Shown in pieces: positions 6,965-8,105 of a stretch of DNA of 8,105 nt. The position numbers and the translations under genes are program-made. Under the pieces are notes generated by a model that saw nothing but the letters and a program-made list of their open reading frames with translations, searched no databases and was not told the DNA's origin. Source of the DNA: Deltaproteobacteria bacterium (GTDB lineage: Bacteria; Desulfobacterota; Deferrimicrobia; Deferrimicrobiales; Deferrimicrobiaceae); assembly GCA_003513855.1 (NCBI GenBank), contig DOTC01000118.1:1-8105 (forward strand), in the 5' to 3' direction. Within the stretch, counting starts at the first letter, position 1, and every line of letters begins with the position of its first letter.

Positions 6965-6970
6965 TACGAA

Positions 6971-7107
6971 ACAAACCCTATTTTATTTTCGCGGGAGCAT
7001 TCCCTTAAGGGGGTGATCCATCAAGGACTGGTCATTTTCCGTCCACAAATGGAGAGTCGGTTTTCTACCCGAAACGTATCGTTCTTCAACAGAAGGAGGG
7101 TGGGAGA
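6971..7107 (+). other. Long 5' leader of the second binding-protein gene, with small palindromes
   Basis: No gene is supported here. The leader contains a perfect 10-bp palindrome, CCCTTAAGGG (7002-7011). The preceding GGGA (6993-6996) could pair with TCCC (7001-7004), so two alternative small structures compete. A further short inverted repeat, AACG-TAT-CGTT, lies near 7073-7083. A Shine-Dalgarno sequence AAGGAGG (7093-7099) sits 8 nt before the ATG. I recognise no known riboswitch consensus. The palindrome could be a repressor site just downstream of the transcript start; that is inference. Confidence 0.4.
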
Positions 7108-8105
7108 ATGGGGAAAATGAAACGGCGAACCATTTCGAGGCGTGACTTCATCAAGGCGGCAGGAATCGGGGCGGTCGCGGCGGGAGCCGGCCCGACCATC
7201 ATCGTACCCCGGAGATCCTACGGGGCGGGCAAGACCCTGAAGATCCTCCAGTGGAACCACTTCGTCCCGGGGTACGACAAGTGGTTCAACAACACGTACA
7301 CGAAGGAGTGGGGAGCGAAGAACGGCATCGAGGTCATCGTGGACAACATCGGGCTCGCGGGGATCAACGCCCGCGCGGCCGCGGAGGTCTCCGCCCAGAA
7401 AGGGCACGACCTGTTCATGTTCCTGTGGCCGCCGCCGGACTTCGAAGACCAGGTGATCGATCACAAGGAGATCTACCAGGAGTGCGAAAAGAAGTACGGC
7501 AAGCCCATCGACCTGGCCGTCAAGAGCACCTACAACCCGAAAACGAAGAAATATTACGGCTTCTCCGACAGCTACGTCCCGGACCCCATCAACTACCGCA
7601 AGGATCTCTGGGGCGATGTCGGGATGGCAAAGGGGCCGGACACCTGGGACGACATGCGCGTCGGCGGGGCGAAGATCAAGAAAAAGCACGGCATCCCGGT
7701 CGGGGTCGGCCTGTCGGCCGAGATCGACACGGGAATGGCGATGCGGGCCATCATGTACTCCCACGGGGCCTCCGTCCAGGATGAGGCCGGAAACCTCGTC
7801 CTCAACTCCAAGAATACGCTCGAGTCCCTCAAGTTCGTGAAGGCGCTCTTCGAGGAAGCGATGACCCCGGAGGTCCTCGCGTGGGACGCCTCCTCGAACA
7901 ACCGCGCGATGCTGGCGGGAAAGGTCTCCAGCGTCCTGAACGCGATCTCCGTCACCCGGACGGCGGAGAACGAGAAGATGCCGATCGGCGACAATATCCT
8001 GATCGCAAAGGCGGCCAAGGGCCCGGTGCGACGCATCGGTCTCGAGCACGTCATGGACGTCTACGTGATCTGGAAGTTCGCCGAGAACATCGAGGGGGCG
8101 AAGAA
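7108..8105 (+). CDS. Tat-exported extracellular solute-binding protein, family 1 type, 3' end cut by the window edge
   Basis: Binding protein of an ABC importer, unrelated in family to the lipoprotein at 3543. I translated 332 codons; family members usually have about 420-460 residues, so about a quarter is missing. The N-terminus is a textbook Tat signal: SRRDFIK at residues 10-16, preceded by a second Arg pair at 6-7, then a weakly hydrophobic Ala/Gly segment to about residue 34. There is no lipobox, so the mature protein should be periplasmic and exported folded. LKILQWNHFVPGYDKWFN at the mature start resembles sugar-type family 1 binding proteins, and later stretches such as YGFSDSYVPDPINYRKDLW and GPDTWDDM fit the same fold. 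The substrate is not identifiable. The ATG has AAGGAGG 8 nt upstream; an ATG at 7117 is less well placed. It has its own promoter and probably opens an operon whose permease and ATPase genes lie beyond the edge. Confidence 0.88.
   Translation, partial: MGKMKRRTISRRDFIKAAGIGAVAAGAGPTIIVPRRSYGAGKTLKILQWNHFVPGYDKWFNNTYTKEWGAKNGIEVIVDNIGLAGINARAAAEVSAQKGHDLFMFLWPPPDFEDQVIDHKEIYQECEKKYGKPIDLAVKSTYNPKTKKYYGFSDSYVPDPINYRKDLWGDVGMAKGPDTWDDMRVGGAKIKKKHGIPVGVGLSAEIDTGMAMRAIMYSHGASVQDEAGNLVLNSKNTLESLKFVKALFEEAMTPEVLAWDASSNNRAMLAGKVSSVLNAISVTRTAENEKMPIGDNILIAKAAKGPVRRIGLEHVMDVYVIWKFAENIEGAK

Noticed and set aside
6935..7120. Possible 61-residue leader peptide starting in the TTG of TTGACA.
   Set aside because: Its start codon coincides with the -35 box, there is no ribosome site, and it ends inside the next gene; no peptide-like pattern is visible.
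7021..8049. 342-codon minus-strand open frame opposite the Tat binding protein.
   Set aside because: The plus frame has a promoter, Shine-Dalgarno site, Tat signal and family-like motifs; the opposite frame has none of these and looks like a shadow.
1..8105. CRISPR arrays, tRNAs, insertion sequences, integrases or toxin-antitoxin genes.
   Set aside because: None seen on reading both strands; no spaced direct repeats, cloverleaf sequences or transposase motifs were found. The short repeats listed are local promoter or hairpin elements.

Overview
The window is GC-rich and densely coded, and it contains no recognisable phage, transposon, CRISPR, tRNA or rRNA sequence. A heme-synthesis gene directly after a System II cytochrome c assembly gene, a soluble transhydrogenase, and many G/C-ending codons suggest a Gram-negative bacterium of the old 'deltaproteobacterial' groups (Desulfuromonadota/Geobacter-like or a relative). 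That placement is an inference from gene content and order, not a phylogeny.

Left half, minus strand: sthA (start 3461) -> ccsB (start 1997) -> hemA (start 1147, C-terminus beyond the left edge). These encode a soluble NAD(P)+ transhydrogenase, a CcsA/CcsB/ResC-type heme-handling membrane protein, and glutamyl-tRNA reductase, which commits glutamate to heme synthesis. ccsB and hemA are 22 bp apart and probably co-transcribed. The 84-bp sthA-ccsB gap holds a GC-rich nested inverted repeat and a promoter candidate placed directly against the ccsB start codon.

Right half, plus strand: a lipoprotein substrate-binding protein of the family 5 (peptide/nickel) type, followed by overlapping DppB- and DppC-type permease genes. 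This is an ABC importer without its two ATPases. After an AT-richer gap of 253 bp, with a good sigma70-type promoter and a long 5' leader, comes a different substrate-binding protein (family 1 type with a Tat signal). It runs off the right edge and probably opens a second transporter operon.

The most interesting signal is in the control regions. sthA and the peptide-binding lipoprotein gene diverge from a short intergenic region whose ends carry a near-perfect mirror-image repeat. Each arm contains an extended -10 box (TGGTACTAT) lying 6-7 nt before a GTG start, with no Shine-Dalgarno sequence. ccsB shows the same layout (TACAAT, 6 nt, ATG). Three genes therefore look like leaderless transcription units, while the promoter-distal genes dppB and dppC, and the long-leader Tat gene, have good Shine-Dalgarno sites. 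I found no clearly new enzymatic or defence system.
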